Positions 43,157 through 57,700 of a DNA stretch of 64,000 nt are shown piece by piece. The DNA comes from Solen grandis (taxonomy: Eukaryota; Mollusca; Bivalvia; Adapedonta; Solenidae), in the NCBI GenBank assembly GCA_021229015.1, contig CM037795.1, positions 19,840,378 to 19,904,377 on the forward strand, given 5' to 3'. The notes under the pieces were generated by a model. That model had not been told where the DNA came from and searched no databases. It saw only the letters and a program-made list of their open reading frames with translations. Each line of letters begins with the position of its first letter. Within the stretch, counting starts at the first letter, position 1. The translations under genes were made by a program, and so were the position numbers.

Positions 43157-43696
43157 AAACACTGGTCAAGACAGGTCAACTTAACAATTACTGTTGCCTT
43201 TCACTCTTGCCATGCAAAATTTGCACAGATATGCTGATGTAATTGTGATATTATTTTTAGTATGGAATGACAAACAAATACATCACAGAAAAAAGTAGTT
43301 AAAACCAACATTCCCATCAGTACTTTGATTATACATATATATGTTCTTGACATGTATATATTGTCAACACACAAAGGGTATTTAATACTCCCTCACATAA
43401 ATAGAAGCTGACATAGTACCTTACAATGAATACTGGTAATGTTAAAACACTGATCCAGTTTCAGAAATATTGCAGCATTCAGTTTTAAGTATCACTTTAA
43501 ATCTGTAGCTACCTTCTTGATCATTTAAGTATTACCTATACCTCATTTAAATGTGTCACACTCTCTTAACTTTCAATTTGAGGCATGTTATGATCTATAA
43601 ATTTTGTAAACTGACTTAACTGACAGATAAATACTGAGAGATAAACAGCAGAAATGTATCATTACAGAAACACTTTCTCCCCCTCTGTCAAACTCA

Positions 43697-43720
43697 CTCG
43701 CTCTCTCTCTCTCTCTCTCT
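43697..43720. repeat. (CT)n microsatellite
   Basis: A CT dinucleotide run within AT-rich intergenic DNA. Confidence 0.85.
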
Positions 43721-44040
43721 ATCTTTGGTTATTGATTGTGTGCAGGAATGTGACATTGAAAATCACAGCAATTTTTAAAAATCAAAGTTAAAAAAAAAAT
43801 TTAAAAAAAAATGTGAAAATGAAATCAGTATTCGTGATCTATAAACGTAAAATATAAATAGTAGGTATAATGGTAGCACATTGGGCTACAGTCACTAAAA
43901 ACGTGTAGTTCAATTCATTAATATATGTACTCAGACCCAAGCTTTAGACTTAAGACTTAAGTGCAAATATCCATAATCTATCAACTAAATCTATCAATAT
44001 CCAACTATATTTCTCAAAATTTAAAGGGTATAAAAACAAG

Positions 44041-44255
44041 TTTTTTGTTCATGAATTATTTATTAACACTTTCCTTCATACAAGCTCATTTTGACACATT
44101 AGCAAACAGATCAGACCCTGATCAGACAGCTCCTTTGTTTGTTCATACAATATTGAAGCTAAGGTTCAACAGAGTCTGCATGGCAAAGAAAAATCAATAG
44201 TCAGTTAATATTCATCAAGTCATAAGTTTGTACATGAATATTTATGAGGTTAATG
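44041..44255 (+). repeat. Member of an AATATTCATGA-end repeat family
   Basis: Contains CAGATCAGACCCTGATCAGA, GCATGGCAAAGAAAAATC, and the end TTAATATTCATCAAGTCATA with ACATGAATATTTATGAGG. About 215 bp, no coding capacity. Confidence 0.6.
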
Positions 44256-47200
44256 ATTAAAATAAAAATTGAATATTTCAGAAACCATGGCCTAAATCTT
44301 AATTATAGTTCCAGGAGATTGATTGGTCCCAGTATTTTCGAGCTCAAATATGGGCATTAGCTTAAATGCTGATTTAAACACGATATTTGAGATTGAGTCT
44401 GAAGCACTTCCTTAGACCTTGGAGCCAGACAGGTGAGCAACAGAAAAAAAGTAAGACTTTAGAACTTGACACAGTACTCAAGACTGACCACTCCTTCATC
44501 TGTGATACCTGCATCCCTCCTGACATTTAACATTTAGATACAAAAGAATTAAATCATAGAGTTAAAAGTTTGGCTGCCAAAGTTTCATCTGTTTTTATTT
44601 CACACAGTCTAGTAAGCTTTCATATATATATGCTCTATTTTCACCATGTGATTCTAGACTAGAACTTTGTACTGTCAATATAAAGCTATGCTGTGGGATA
44701 AAAAAATCTAATCTATGATAAAGTGAAGCACCCACTAAATGTCATCAATACCCTCATGACACAGCTATATTGTACGTAACATCCAATCTCCCATAGAGCT
44801 ATACTGGTTTTCATATAATTTTTTTTTTTTTTTTTCAAATGCGACCCTGAATGTATCAAACCTTACCAAAAGTCCAATTACTTTTTCTGGTGCTAAGGAC
44901 AAGGTTCACTGGTGTAGCTGCACTTAAAGGGATTGGACTCAGGTTCATATGCCAGGTTCGATTAAAGTTACTAACAGGCCTAATCATTTGCAGATTATGG
45001 GTGAAGCAGATCATTAAATTTGCAGTAGAAAATACATGTTTAATAATAATGGTTATTGTTCTTTTTTTATTACCATAACATTTTAATAGCTGATTTTGCA
45101 TCTGTAAACCAAACCATATAGAAGTAACATTCATCTCATATTTAAAGAGTAAATGATGATTTTGATTACTGGTAAAAAAAAATTTGTATGGGCCCATCCA
45201 AACTCTAAGAAATCCTGTGTCAAATCTTTATTCCAAGACAGCCCCTACACCACAAAGTGAAGCATGCTTATAAAACATCCTCTTAACAGTGACAATGGTC
45301 TATAAAAAGATAACTCAGTAAGTATCAACAAAAAAAAACACATCCACTGACTTCTGCCGAGAACAGCCATGAGATCACTGGTAATTTAACATTTAACTAC
45401 TCTATACTAAACAACAAGCACCTAGCATAACAAATCTAACCATCTGGTTAAAGTTTTCTTTATATATAATTTCATTTTCATCAATCACCCAGCTCTCCTG
45501 TACTGGTTCAGCTTGCATGCCTTCATAGCAATGACATTATATATTAATACAGGCTTAAACAAAACCCACAATTATATGAATGTGAATTACAACTGATTTA
45601 TTTTTTTAAAGTCTTTATTAACAAAATGTTCAAAACTCGGTCCTTCATTTTCTGTTTATATAAGTTTCATTTTATTTTTTTCTTAATTATGAGTAAAACA
45701 AAAGTGCTTAAAATTTATTAAAACTACACAGTAAACAAGCATTCACCGGTTGAATTCATAACTGAATAATCTACACTCCATGATTATTCTGAGGTAAGAT
45801 AAAATAGAAATAAAATAGGTCACGTATGTGAGAGGGTGCAGTGGTCGCCCATCCTGACACGGGTTTTCTCTGGGTTCTTCAGTTCCCTCCCACAATGATG
45901 ACCACAAACACCACCACCAGAGCCATCAAGAGTGATTAATATAAGTTGTGATAACTTGTTTTGTAATCGATATAAAATAAATCAAGTTTAAACAATACTT
46001 TAATGTAGCCAACCTAAAGCAACAGACCATAAAATATAATTTTTATTCATACACTTGTGTTTATCAAAAAACGAAGTTTAATTAGTAAGTAAGTTAACGT
46101 CTGCAAGTTGTTTCTTTAAATATTTACGATGCTAAAAAAATTCTTGCAATAAGTTTTCCTTTTAGCAAAACCAATAAGTAATTAATTCTCACTAAAATAT
46201 GCTGACATAAAAAATCATGCATTGATGCATAAATTGATTATACATATGTACAACTAAAGGCACCCACCTCCAAAGCAAGTACAGTATTCATATAACCTTT
46301 ACACAAATCAAAGAAAAACATCAAAAATTATGTATAGATCATCTTCAGTTCCCAATACATGATTATCCTGACAGACATCTTTATGTAATGAATTTTGAAG
46401 AAAAAGAATTGTTAGTGATTTTAATGGTGGCTTTTTTCATTTAAAAAGAAAAATAGTGCTTTGAGAGCATACAGCACTAAAGACTTATGTTTAGCTACCA
46501 GAAAAAAAAAAGTTCATTTTAACATACATGTATTACAATTATGTATGAATAAAATCACGTATTGATTACAGTTTAAACTAGACTGTAAATTACTTAAAAT
46601 GATCAATCTACCTAATAGTATATGTATGCACATATTTTGGTCACACTTTTAATATGTACTAATATTTATTTCAATAACAATGAACACTTACTGTACAAGG
46701 TGTTAAGACAACATACAAAAGTAACGGAACATATCTATGTTACAATAATCATTCATTACAACCTCTCAGGCTCTCAATCTCTCTCACACCACAATTTTTT
46801 TTTTTTATCAAAATGCAACACAAACAACTGGAATTCAAATAGTGAACATCATTAGGTGAACAAATTATAGCAAGGTTATCAGTCTTCACTTAAAACAGCA
46901 AAAACCCTTAGACGTGAGAAATCACTTGTAAGTATTAACAGCATATCACCCATTTAGTTAAATAAAACAGTGTTTGAAAAAAATCAGTTCTACTTATATC
47001 AGAATGTAGTACAAAGGGAATCCAACCCTTCTGATGTTAAAATGTGGATGGCTGCAGAAAAGATAGACTAGAAAATGAAAATATAAAGTCTGCCAAAACA
47101 GGTTTATAATAAGAAAGAAATATCCTGCATTTTATAAGTTGTTGAGACTTGCACGCAAATAAACAGATTGACATAAAGAAAGCTTTCTGACATACTAAAA

Positions 47201-47540
47201 CATATACAGGAAATATAACCCTACCATAGAAAGCGTTGTATTAGATACACATTATAACAATTTGGTGAACTTTGAACTTCTCTCATGCAATGAGAAATTA
47301 TATTAAACTGCTCCTGGGACATCAAGATGTCTGTAGACTTCCAATTTTAATGTACCGTGAATTATTTTATCTGGACTTTATATGAAATGAAAAAGTGGAA
47401 AGTTTTTATCTTTTTATAACCAATAACCCATCAAGAAAACACACAATTTTGAAGAAATGTGCACATAATACAGGAACTACATGATTAATTAAATATAACA
47501 TTGTAGAACGGGGGAAAAAAAGAAAAATACAACCCTGTTA
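44256..47540. other. Intergenic DNA, no gene seen
   Basis: AT-rich sequence with scattered A and T runs. About 45,820-45,920 (GGTGCAGTGGTCGCCCATCC) resembles a SINE fragment, and a T-run lies at 44,818-44,836. Open frames are short and without codon bias. Confidence 0.45.
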
Positions 47541-47589
47541 AAAATTGAGAACTGAGCCGAGATCAAACATCACAGCAATATTTAAGTCA

Positions 47590-47880
47590 AATACCAGTAA
47601 TGCACAGACAAATTGGTACCAAACTGGTCGAAGTAAAGACAAATTGGTCCCATACCAGACAAGTATAGACAAAAAAAGGCCAAAGCAAACATATGGACAA
47701 AATGGTCCCATACAAGTCAAGTATAGACAAATAAGTCCCATACCTGTCCAGCATAAACAATTTAAACAAAAATCGAATGTTTCCAATCAATATAGATAGG
47801 TTAAACCCATACTAATCATAATTGGACAAAAAAGGTCACTTACTGGTCATGTAGAGACAGAATGGCCCCAAAATGAAGCC
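47590..47880. repeat. Degenerate tandem repeat, ~44 bp
   Basis: Successive units carry variants of GACAAATTGGTCCCATAC and AGTCAAGTATA over about 280 bp. The overlapping open frames on both strands arise from the repeat. Confidence 0.65.
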
Positions 47881-48612
47881 CAGAATAATTTATACAGCAA
47901 ATGCAAGTTCACTGGCACTAACAATAGCATTGGTGTACTCTCTGTAACTACAATCTTCAACCAACCCTGATTTAAAACCAAGCTGCTATGAGAATAATAG
48001 TATTCCTGAACAAAGGTATCTTCAGTGTAAGGGACCATTAATTGAACTCTTTATCTTCTGTGAATCAAAGTTGATCTGCACATACAAAAATGTACACTCT
48101 TTCTAATAAAGACAAATTAATGAAGCCTTTTGGCAAATATCAACAATTTACATGCTAGGAATGGATTTTTTTTTTCTATATTTGTACTTTTCAGCTTTGT
48201 TCTGTGCACAGTAATATTATAAAGATAAATATTTTGTAGACTTTAGATACCACATACTTTTTTTTAATAAGCTTAACTGCTCAAACAAGAAAAATAACTG
48301 AATACTTTAACAGAAAAATGTACAAAATAATTAATTAATGGTATATCCATTAACTGTTTCTGGCTATGGAATATTTACTTGCAATGTACTGGTAAAAATA
48401 TCTGACTAGGAATTATTTGATATATAAATGGATTTATGATTTTAAGTTACACATGTAAGAAAAAAACTATAATTACTGGATCAAATATTCATGAAAAGAA
48501 TTTCAAATACAAAAAGACATGCAATATCTTAATCATTGGCATAGCAGATAAAGTAAATGTACATACTATATGTATGAAATTAAAAAAAAAAAAGAGCAAG
48601 CAATTTTATGAT

Positions 48613-48618
48613 TTTATT
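48613..48618 (-). terminator. Possible poly(A) signal of the CCDC74-like gene
   Basis: AATAAA on the minus strand, about 150 bases after the stop codon. Another AATAAA overlaps the stop codon itself at 48,765-48,770. Confidence 0.4.
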
Positions 48619-48765
48619 CTCATGAAATATTTCATTAAAAGATATAATTTATAAATATTTTGTTGAAACTTTTTGCCAATGATTTTGTATACAAAAATCT
48701 GAAAACATGCATGTACAATGTACATCAAGTCAGACGGACGGCAGACAACATCTAACAGTATGTGT

Positions 48766-51700
48766 TTATTGCAGTACTTCCTTTTTCAACCGTGCCTTCT
48801 GCAGTATCTGAGTCCGCTTCTTCCTCTCAATTGCCTTGTTACTAACTGTCTGCTTCAACGCAGGTAGGTTAACGGAATCACGCTGTATATATGCTATTTC
48901 TGGCCTGTAACATAAATTCATGGTACAATTAAAACAACAGCTTTCACCAAAAACACAAAATTTTCATCTCTTCGCCTATGTCCTCTATTCATTTTGAAAG
49001 CCTTGACTCAGTTGCAAACGAAAAAATGTACAGTGTAGACCCATTCTTTTGTGAGCCATTTTATGTAAATGCAGGGGAGAAATTTCAAAAAGGTTTTTGA
49101 ATCCACTGATTACTACATGTGATTTTGGTATACAATGCAGGCAAATATTAATCATTAGATATATCAAACAATAACCAAACAACACAAAATACTGCATATC
49201 TTTAAACAATTAAAGTCACTCTTTACCAAATAATTCAGCAAAACTTGCAATATGGCTGAAATATTTATACAGTGACTTTCATTGCTTACTGAATGATTTC
49301 CCTCATGAAAATTTACACACTTAATGTACATCCTTATTTATCATTATTCATAAGTCATCATTAGCCAGTGCTTAGGGCTGTTTCGTGGCAGCACATATGC
49401 AGAAATCAGAATACTTGTGTACATTGATTTCTGCTCAAGAAGAAGTGGTCTTGATACTAAAATAACTGTTTATAACACCATAAAACCAACAGATATAAAT
49501 TCCCAATGAAGAAAAAATATCAAATTGAATACAGCTTAAGAAAACTTCAAATTGATTGATTTTTTTCAAAACATAAATACCAAGAGTATAAATAATCTTA
49601 AATTATAAATGAAAAAACCACATACATGGTAGCACCTACTTCGGACCAGTACAATACCTTAGCACCAGAAAAACCTTGTAAATCCTTGCTTCCTATAGGC
49701 TTTGAACCCAAAACCTTCAGATCCATGGTAGCACACATGAATGCTGATCAAAATGATTGTGGGTTCGAACCCATAGGTATCAAGAGCAACATAAGAACAT
49801 ATGGCAATATTGCTGGGATACATTGACCCAAGTATGGCTTACAACAATTAAAGAAGTAAAACATGCAGCATTAAGCAAACAATGTTGCGTGTGAAGAAGC
49901 TGAACATAGCAGGGTGATTTTCCCAAAAGCACAAACGATACAAAACCAAAATAGCTAAACATGTATTGTGTAGCCAGCCTGTGTGGAGAAGCCAGTCCAG
50001 TTGATTTGTGTCAAAGCTACGTTAGTACTTTCCTTTAAAAAATCTATACTTGGTGTAGGATGGATAGGGACTCTCTGGCTGGTCTTCAAAATTTTGAGTT
50101 GAGAAAAACCTCAGTTTGAGATTAATTCAATGCAGGCCAGGTAACATAGGATGATAATTATCTGGGCTGGAGTAACCGTTTCTGATTTTCGAACAATTTA
50201 TTTAATTTTCAAAGTTGAGATATTCTCTGGTATATGTAAAAACACCAAAAGAAATTCAAAGTTCGTTGCTATAATATTTTGTAATATATTTAAAAATTTA
50301 AGTTATGACTGCTGATTCTTAGAAGAAATGCAAACAAATCTTATCTTTAACAGGAATATACAGCCTTCCATGGTACGGATTTATTTTTTTATTTTTTTAT
50401 TTTTAATTTTTGCTATGTCTACATGCTATTGTTAGTTTTGGTGTGAGTCCAAGAATTTAGTTTCATATGGTAATATAGGAAACCTACAAGAAAATACCAA
50501 CATCTATGTTTTCTTTTATTTTTTTTTTATTACTATAAGTCAATATATTGTTGCTGATAATCCCGAATTTACCATTTCATTTACGATTTTTTTCAGTTGT
50601 TATGCTGGATATATCAGAAAGCGTGTTCAACTCTGAAACGGACTCAGAAATGTAAAAAAGAAACTTTGAATAAACTTATTTACATCATCTTGATTGGGAA
50701 AAAAGTTTTTACAACTAATACATCACAACAAATCCCGGGATACGTCTATAGTAATTTGTGTCTGAGAAGCAATGAAAAATCCTTGTCTGAAACTATGTTC
50801 AAGCAAACAACCTTCAGATCTGCTCCACTGGATCACAGTTGAGGAGGAGATATCTAGTGTTTCTTATGTACACAGTCTCAATAGGTTAGGACTTCATTTT
50901 CATACCAAAGTAACAACAGTTATAGCCCCAATAATCCAAACAGACTGTGAATTAATCTATTAGACCCTTACACATCTCATGTAATGATTAGTTCATGAAA
51001 CTTTTACCAAACCTATGATTCTCAGAGAAAGTAAAAAAAAAAACTATGATGAAGTTAAAAAACTCGTACCATTATGTGGAATGAGAAAAAATAGTAATCA
51101 AGAAATCATTGCCCAATGTTTTTCTATGTTGCTGAATTTGTTGTTTTCTATTGATTTTGAAAAAAAGAATAACTACATGTAATATCTACACTGAAAAGTT
51201 GTAAATGTGCATCTTTTGTCTCTTAAATCACAACTAAAATATGGTCAACTTTTTTTTCTCATGGTGCAGTACAATAGTAATACAATGTACTAATCAATAT
51301 TAAACTACCCATAAAATGTCATTTCGATAAATATATTCCTTTGTTAATGCTCCTCATTTCAAATTTTGTAAGAATATTTCAGTCTGCATGTAGGATGTAG
51401 AATAGGTAGGAATTTTTGTTCATAAATTTTGTAACACTGCTTACTTTAAGTATCTTATACAACATTTTCTTTTAAAATGTTACAGGCTTATTTTTTCTTC
51501 TTGTTTATATATAGTCATTCAGGCAACCCCCTCTGAAAACTTCTTAAAAACAAAACTGTTTTTTTTTACTTCAACTGGGAAACAAGCTTATAATAAATCC
51601 CTCTCCAGGGTTCCATGGCTGGACCAGTACCAAACTTTTCACCTGGGAAGGTCGTCATAAAGTCCTGTCTTTAATGGGATTCAAAACTACAACCTCTGGA

Positions 51701-54700
51701 TCCCCAATGATTTACCTTTCCTCTACACCATGACCCCCTTTACATTTCTTTGAATTCTGCAATTTTTCCAAAATTGCTATTTACCCCACAGTTTTTCTCT
51801 TCTCATTCTTAGGAAAACGGTGCTTTTACTCCCCAAAATACGGAAATAAGGCCACTTCCTCATCATCAGAAAAAAAAACCTATGTAATTAGTAAGAAATT
51901 AATGGTCAATACACTACAGGAATGTATTCTGTCCAGGGATGCAAACATGATAAGTACATCTGTTTGCGAAGGAAGTTGCCTGATATAGTCAATAGTTAAA
52001 CTATATCTATTTTACAGAGATATAGAGCAAATAAATTGCATTTCACTGATGCTGACGATGGCAGATGTGGGAGGAAACTAGAGTACCTAGGAAAACCTAC
52101 ATGTTCAAACAAGCAACCATGTACCCTGTCACATACAACCAACCTGGGATAGAATCAAGATTACAATTAGGTGAAAAGCCAGTGTGTTTAATAACTATGC
52201 TATACAAGAACCCTATAAATTCTGAAGGTCATGGGCAAAATTTGAGAATGTTAAAAGTATCTGTAGCAAGGGGCAAAGTATGTCAGTAAATGGTATTCAT
52301 TAAGAGTTTCACCCTTGACCTCATGAACACATGTGTTGCCAATTTGGAAAACAGCTCTGGTTCACTCTTAAAATACATGTATTAGAGAGATTCTACACAA
52401 ACTCCATGGAAAAAAAAATCCTGTTTCATATACCATTCAGTAAATTAATATTCATCAAGTCATAATATTGTACATGAATATTCATGAGGTAAAGGGTTAA
52501 AACTGTTAAGACAAACTTTGTAAAGGTAATGGAGACACTGTTGATAACAATGGTAAAGTAAATCCTCATTTCTCTTTTCCTTAAACCAAAAAAAAAGAAC
52601 AAATTGCTAAAAGAATACAGAAAATGGTTAAACTGATCAGAAGATGCAATAAGTTTCAATTAAAGGGCTAAAACATTGGACATATTTACTGGATGTCAGT
52701 TTGTTATTATCGGTAAGTAACATTATATTGTCATGCATGTAAAAGGGAGTTGTCAAGCTAAAGGAACTGTAAGACTATGACAGTGCACCTTGATATTTTT
52801 CCTCTTTTGACTTTTTTCTTTTGTTTTGTTATTTGCAAATAAGCTTATTTTAAAATGAAGTTAAGAAAAGTAAATTTTACTGAAATGTTTTAAAATTTTA
52901 CTACAAAATTCTACTCTAAAATTTGTTAATAAATTCTAGAAAGAGCCTTTATATGCTATTAAAGTGTTCACTTGATCTTTTTCTGAAATTGTGACTACAG
53001 AATTTTTTTATAAAATTTGACTTAAAAAAAAAAAAAAAATGGTGCAGTCTACAGTAAGGAGTGGATTTTAGCGCAGAACTTACTCAATGATTTGTGATTC
53101 AATATCGATAGTAGCCCTGTTTAAATAGACAAGTGTCAATATTGTAAGAAACTAATACTATCACTGAAGATGGTGAAAACAAAAGCTGCAAGAGAATTAG
53201 AATCAGTTATTTGAAAATATAATAAAAAGCTCAGCGTTTTTTGCACAACCAAACTATTTCTGAACATTTTGATTATGCAATGCACCAACGAAATATATAT
53301 CACTAATTTCCTATCACACTATACCATTTCTTGGCCTGTTTTAAAACAAAACATGTGTATTTAAAACATGGATGCCAATTTCATTCAAATGACTAATGAT
53401 TAAAAAAAAAGATGAAAATGTCTACAAACAACATGTATTACACATACAGTTTTCTGGATTGGTTTTTAAACGGGAGTTTGGGGAGGGATTTGTCTTTCCC
53501 CTCGCCCTCCTTCTGGTCCTCCTCAGCCACGTAGGCTTTGGCAAGAAGATAGGCATCCGGTGTCCACTTGTGGGAGTACAGGACGTCCTTCAGGTCCGAC
53601 TTCAGCCGGTCCAGCTGCCGGGAAACAGAAGAATGATGCTGGATTAAACAACTGAATGAAAAGATGTACAGTAACACCAATATCAGTGGTCACCTCTGTA
53701 TAACAGCCAACCTGTAAATAAAGGATGGTGACTAGATTCTTGGCAATGTATTCAAGAACTTAAGATTCTGAATTAGAGCCATCTTCATATAAATCCAGGC
53801 CAGGCCTTGTTTCTCGGAGGTACTGATTTCAGACTCAAATTTGAGTATCATGCTCAAATCATTATTGCAACTAATGGGCATAGTTTGAGCCTGACTTGAG
53901 CACTAATACTGTGCCAGTTTTCAGCTTTCCTTGAATGGCCTTTGTTTACAGTTTTTCTTCTTCTACACTCCCCTAAAAAAATGTATATTCTGACCTTTAA
54001 TGAGAGCAAACAGTTATGGCAAAGCGACTGGTGAATTTATTCATACAGTACACAATTAATGGTGTAAATATTCAGTGGTAATGCAGTATGAAAATGATAG
54101 GTACACTACCTATCTGTACTGACTAGTGCAAATTGGTTGGAGTAGTGCCCCTTGTAAAATTATCTATAATAATGCCACAAAGAGATAATATGGGTATATA
54201 TTTTGGTTAAACAAAGAAAAAAAAAAACATACTTGAGTATGCAATGCTTTGTTACCCAATATAATACGGACTGGCTTATCGCAATATTTTAGAAGAAATA
54301 CCCAGACTTATACACAATATGTAAATGCATATTCAGCAGATAGGTAATGATCAAAATGTTGACTATCACTATTTTTTCATACCTCATGCAACTGCTGCTC
54401 GTTGATGTGCTGCAGATGACGAATGATAGCCTCACATTCGGCCAGTGAGGGCTGGCGCCCCCCAGGCTGGTTAAACAGGTTCACACCCGATGTAATCTGC
54501 TCCGCCAGTGAGTCGGCGTTACCCTGAGATAGCTGGTACTTGAGTGTCTCTATAGTGTGTGCCCTGTAATACAGATGGGTGACTTGATAAAGCAATATGA
54601 CTACCATATAATCCCATTAAATGTGCTTTGCATATTTCATGCCACAACTGATACCATATCATCTGGGTTCTGTATTGTTGTATAAGCCATATTGTTAGCC

Positions 54701-57700
54701 ATGTGAGATTTTCCTCTTCTTGTTTTTTTTTATTATAATTTTTTTTTATGTTAAGATCACATAAAAATCATATCATGGATTTTGTTTTCTATTTTTCTGG
54801 CTTCTTGTGATAGTTACACTCTTCCACTTTCCCTATTTCTGGATTAAGAAGATAGTAAAGATTCACTGTTTATCTATTTTAATAACTTTACCCCTTCACT
54901 GCCTTACCCGGAGTGCTGCTTGGGGTAAAATATGTTTCCTATACACCTTTACCTCTTCACTGCCTTACCCGGAGTGCTGCTTGGGGTAAAATATGTTTCC
55001 TATACACCTTTACCTCTTCACTGCCTTACCCGGAGTGCTGCTTGGGGTAAAATATGTTTCCTATACACCTTTACCTCTTCACTGCCTTACCCGGGGTGCT
55101 ACTTGGGGTAAAATATGTTTCCTATACACCTTTACCCCTTCACTGCCTTACCCGGAGTGCTACTTGGGGTAAAATATGTTTCCTATACACCTTTACCTCT
55201 TCACTGCCTTACCCAGAGTGCTGCTTGGGGTAAAATATGTTTCCTATACACCTTTACCCCTTCACTGCCTTACCTGGAGTGCTGCTTGGGGTAAAATATG
55301 TTTCCTATACACCTTTACCCCGAGCACCCCTAGTATTTTGCACCTGGGAAGGTGATAAAAGTTTCTTGATACGCTTGGGAATCAAACCAACAACCTGCAG
55401 ATACACAGTCATATACAACACACAGGACCATAATGATCTTAGCTACAGATCTAACCAAAGTTTTATGTTTTTTATTATCCACCTTCCTTATTGGGGATAA
55501 ATAGTATAAGTATCGAACAGGGAGAAGGATACTAAAATATTTACACTTTATTACCCACTATGCTGATCAGAATATTTATGTTGTAATATTTGATATACAT
55601 ATGAAAAACTTTACTAGGTTTACTTTTTTTTCATTGGGCTAAAAGAGGATTTTATTTGTAAAATATGGCACTACATGGTGAAAGTGATATTTTTTTGGTG
55701 AGAGGAAAACAGCCTTTGAAAGTAAATTTCATACAAAAAAAAAATCACTTCTTTCATATCAGCCAACCATTAAAGTGTCACTCACTGTTTTTTCTTGATA
55801 TCCTCATTCTGTTCAATGACCTGACTGAGGTAGGTGTTGCGGTTTCGTGACTCCCGCAGCGCGTGCTTCAGCTCCTTTATCTCCTCCTCCAGGAAGATTA
55901 TCTTCAGCTCATCCAGCTTGTCCTCTGTAATCATCATCATACTGTGACCTACTGTCCTCTGTAATCATCATCATACTCTGACCTACTGTCCTCTGTAATC
56001 ATCATACTGTGACCTACTGTCCTCTATAATCACCATCATACTGTGACCTACTGTCCTCTATAATCACCATCATACTGTGACCTACTGTCCTCTATAATCA
56101 CCATCATACTGTGACCTACTGTCCTCTGTAATCATCATCATACTGTGACCTACTGTCCTCTATAATCACCATCCTACTGTGACTTACTGTCCTCTGTAAT
56201 CATCCTACTGTGACCTACTGTCCTCTGTAATCATCATCATACTGTGACCTACTGTCCTCTGTAATCACCATCATACTGTGACCTACTGTCCTCTGTAATC
56301 ACCATCATACTGTGACCTACTGTCCTCTGTAATCATCCTCATACTGTGACCTACTGTCCTCTGTAATCATCATCATACTGTGACCTACTGTCCTCTGTAA
56401 TCACCATCATACTGTGACCTACTGTCCTCTGTAATCACCATCATACTCTGACCTACCATCCTCTGTAATCACCATCATACTGTGACCAACCATCCTCTGT
56501 AATCATCATCATACTGTGACCTACCATCCTCTGTAATCACCATCATACTGTGACCTACTGTCCTCTGTAATCACCATCATACTGTGACCTACCATCCTCT
56601 GTAATCACCATCATACTGTTTCCTACCATCCTCTGTAATCACCATCATACTGTGACCTACCATCCTCTGTAATCACCATCATACTGTTTCCTACCATCCT
56701 CTGTAATCACCATCATACTGTTTCCTACCATCCTCTGTAATCACCATCATACTGTGACCTACCATCCTCTGTAATCACCATCATACTGTGACCTACTATC
56801 CTCTGTTATCATCATCATACTGTGACCTACCATCCTCTGAAATCATTATCATACTGTGACCTACACTCTGTAAAATATATAGTATCATTAACTAACAGAT
56901 TGAAAATTACAGCAAAACTGATATTCCAAGGAGAGATATCCCAGCATCATGTCTATTTAAAGGTCCAGTCCCAGTCCTGTCCCCATGTTCTCAAAATTAC
57001 TTGAGTGTGATGTCAGACTCAAACTCAAATATCAGACACAAATTTACACTGAATTTTGTGTTCATATTTTGTGTGAGCATAAAATTGTAGTTAGTATGGT
57101 TTCTGTTTCCTAAAAAATAGGGCCTGGTTCAGACGATATTCAGATGCTTATTTCACAACAGAAACAAGCAAGGAAAACTGATTTATGCTTAACCCTTTAC
57201 TTCATGAATATTCATGTACAAATTATTGATAAGAAGATTATTTACTGATTGACTTTTTTATGTTTAATTGTATATGAAACAATGGATTTTTCTTTACCAT
57301 GCAGAATTTGTAGGATATAATCTACAGTATTGTAAGAACAAACTGACAAGACCTTGATCTTCTGTCAAGACAGGTGTGTCGGTATATGAGGTATTGTATT
57401 AGTATACTTAATACAGTATTTACAAATCATGTATAGGGCTAAATAGTTAATATAATTATCTCAAAAGAATTATCTTTAAAAAAGAGAGAAAAAGTATGAA
57501 ACTGTATTTACCAATATGTTATTAATATCACTTACAGAATGTAGCTATACATTGTTGATATTTTTTATTTTTACATACATTTTTCCTATTTTCAAAGTAA
57601 TATCACATTGTGTCTGTTTACAAAGTAAAATATAACTCTTGATATGCAACTGCCATGCACCTCTCAGAATTTGCATATAAACAATTGAGAGATGATAGGT

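Noticed and set aside
49760..49776. A tRNA gene around the B-box word
   Set aside because: No acceptor stem or cloverleaf can be drawn; only the B-box-like word is present.
55237..55500. 87-codon open frame over the 61-bp minisatellite
   Set aside because: Repeat-derived; no independent coding evidence.
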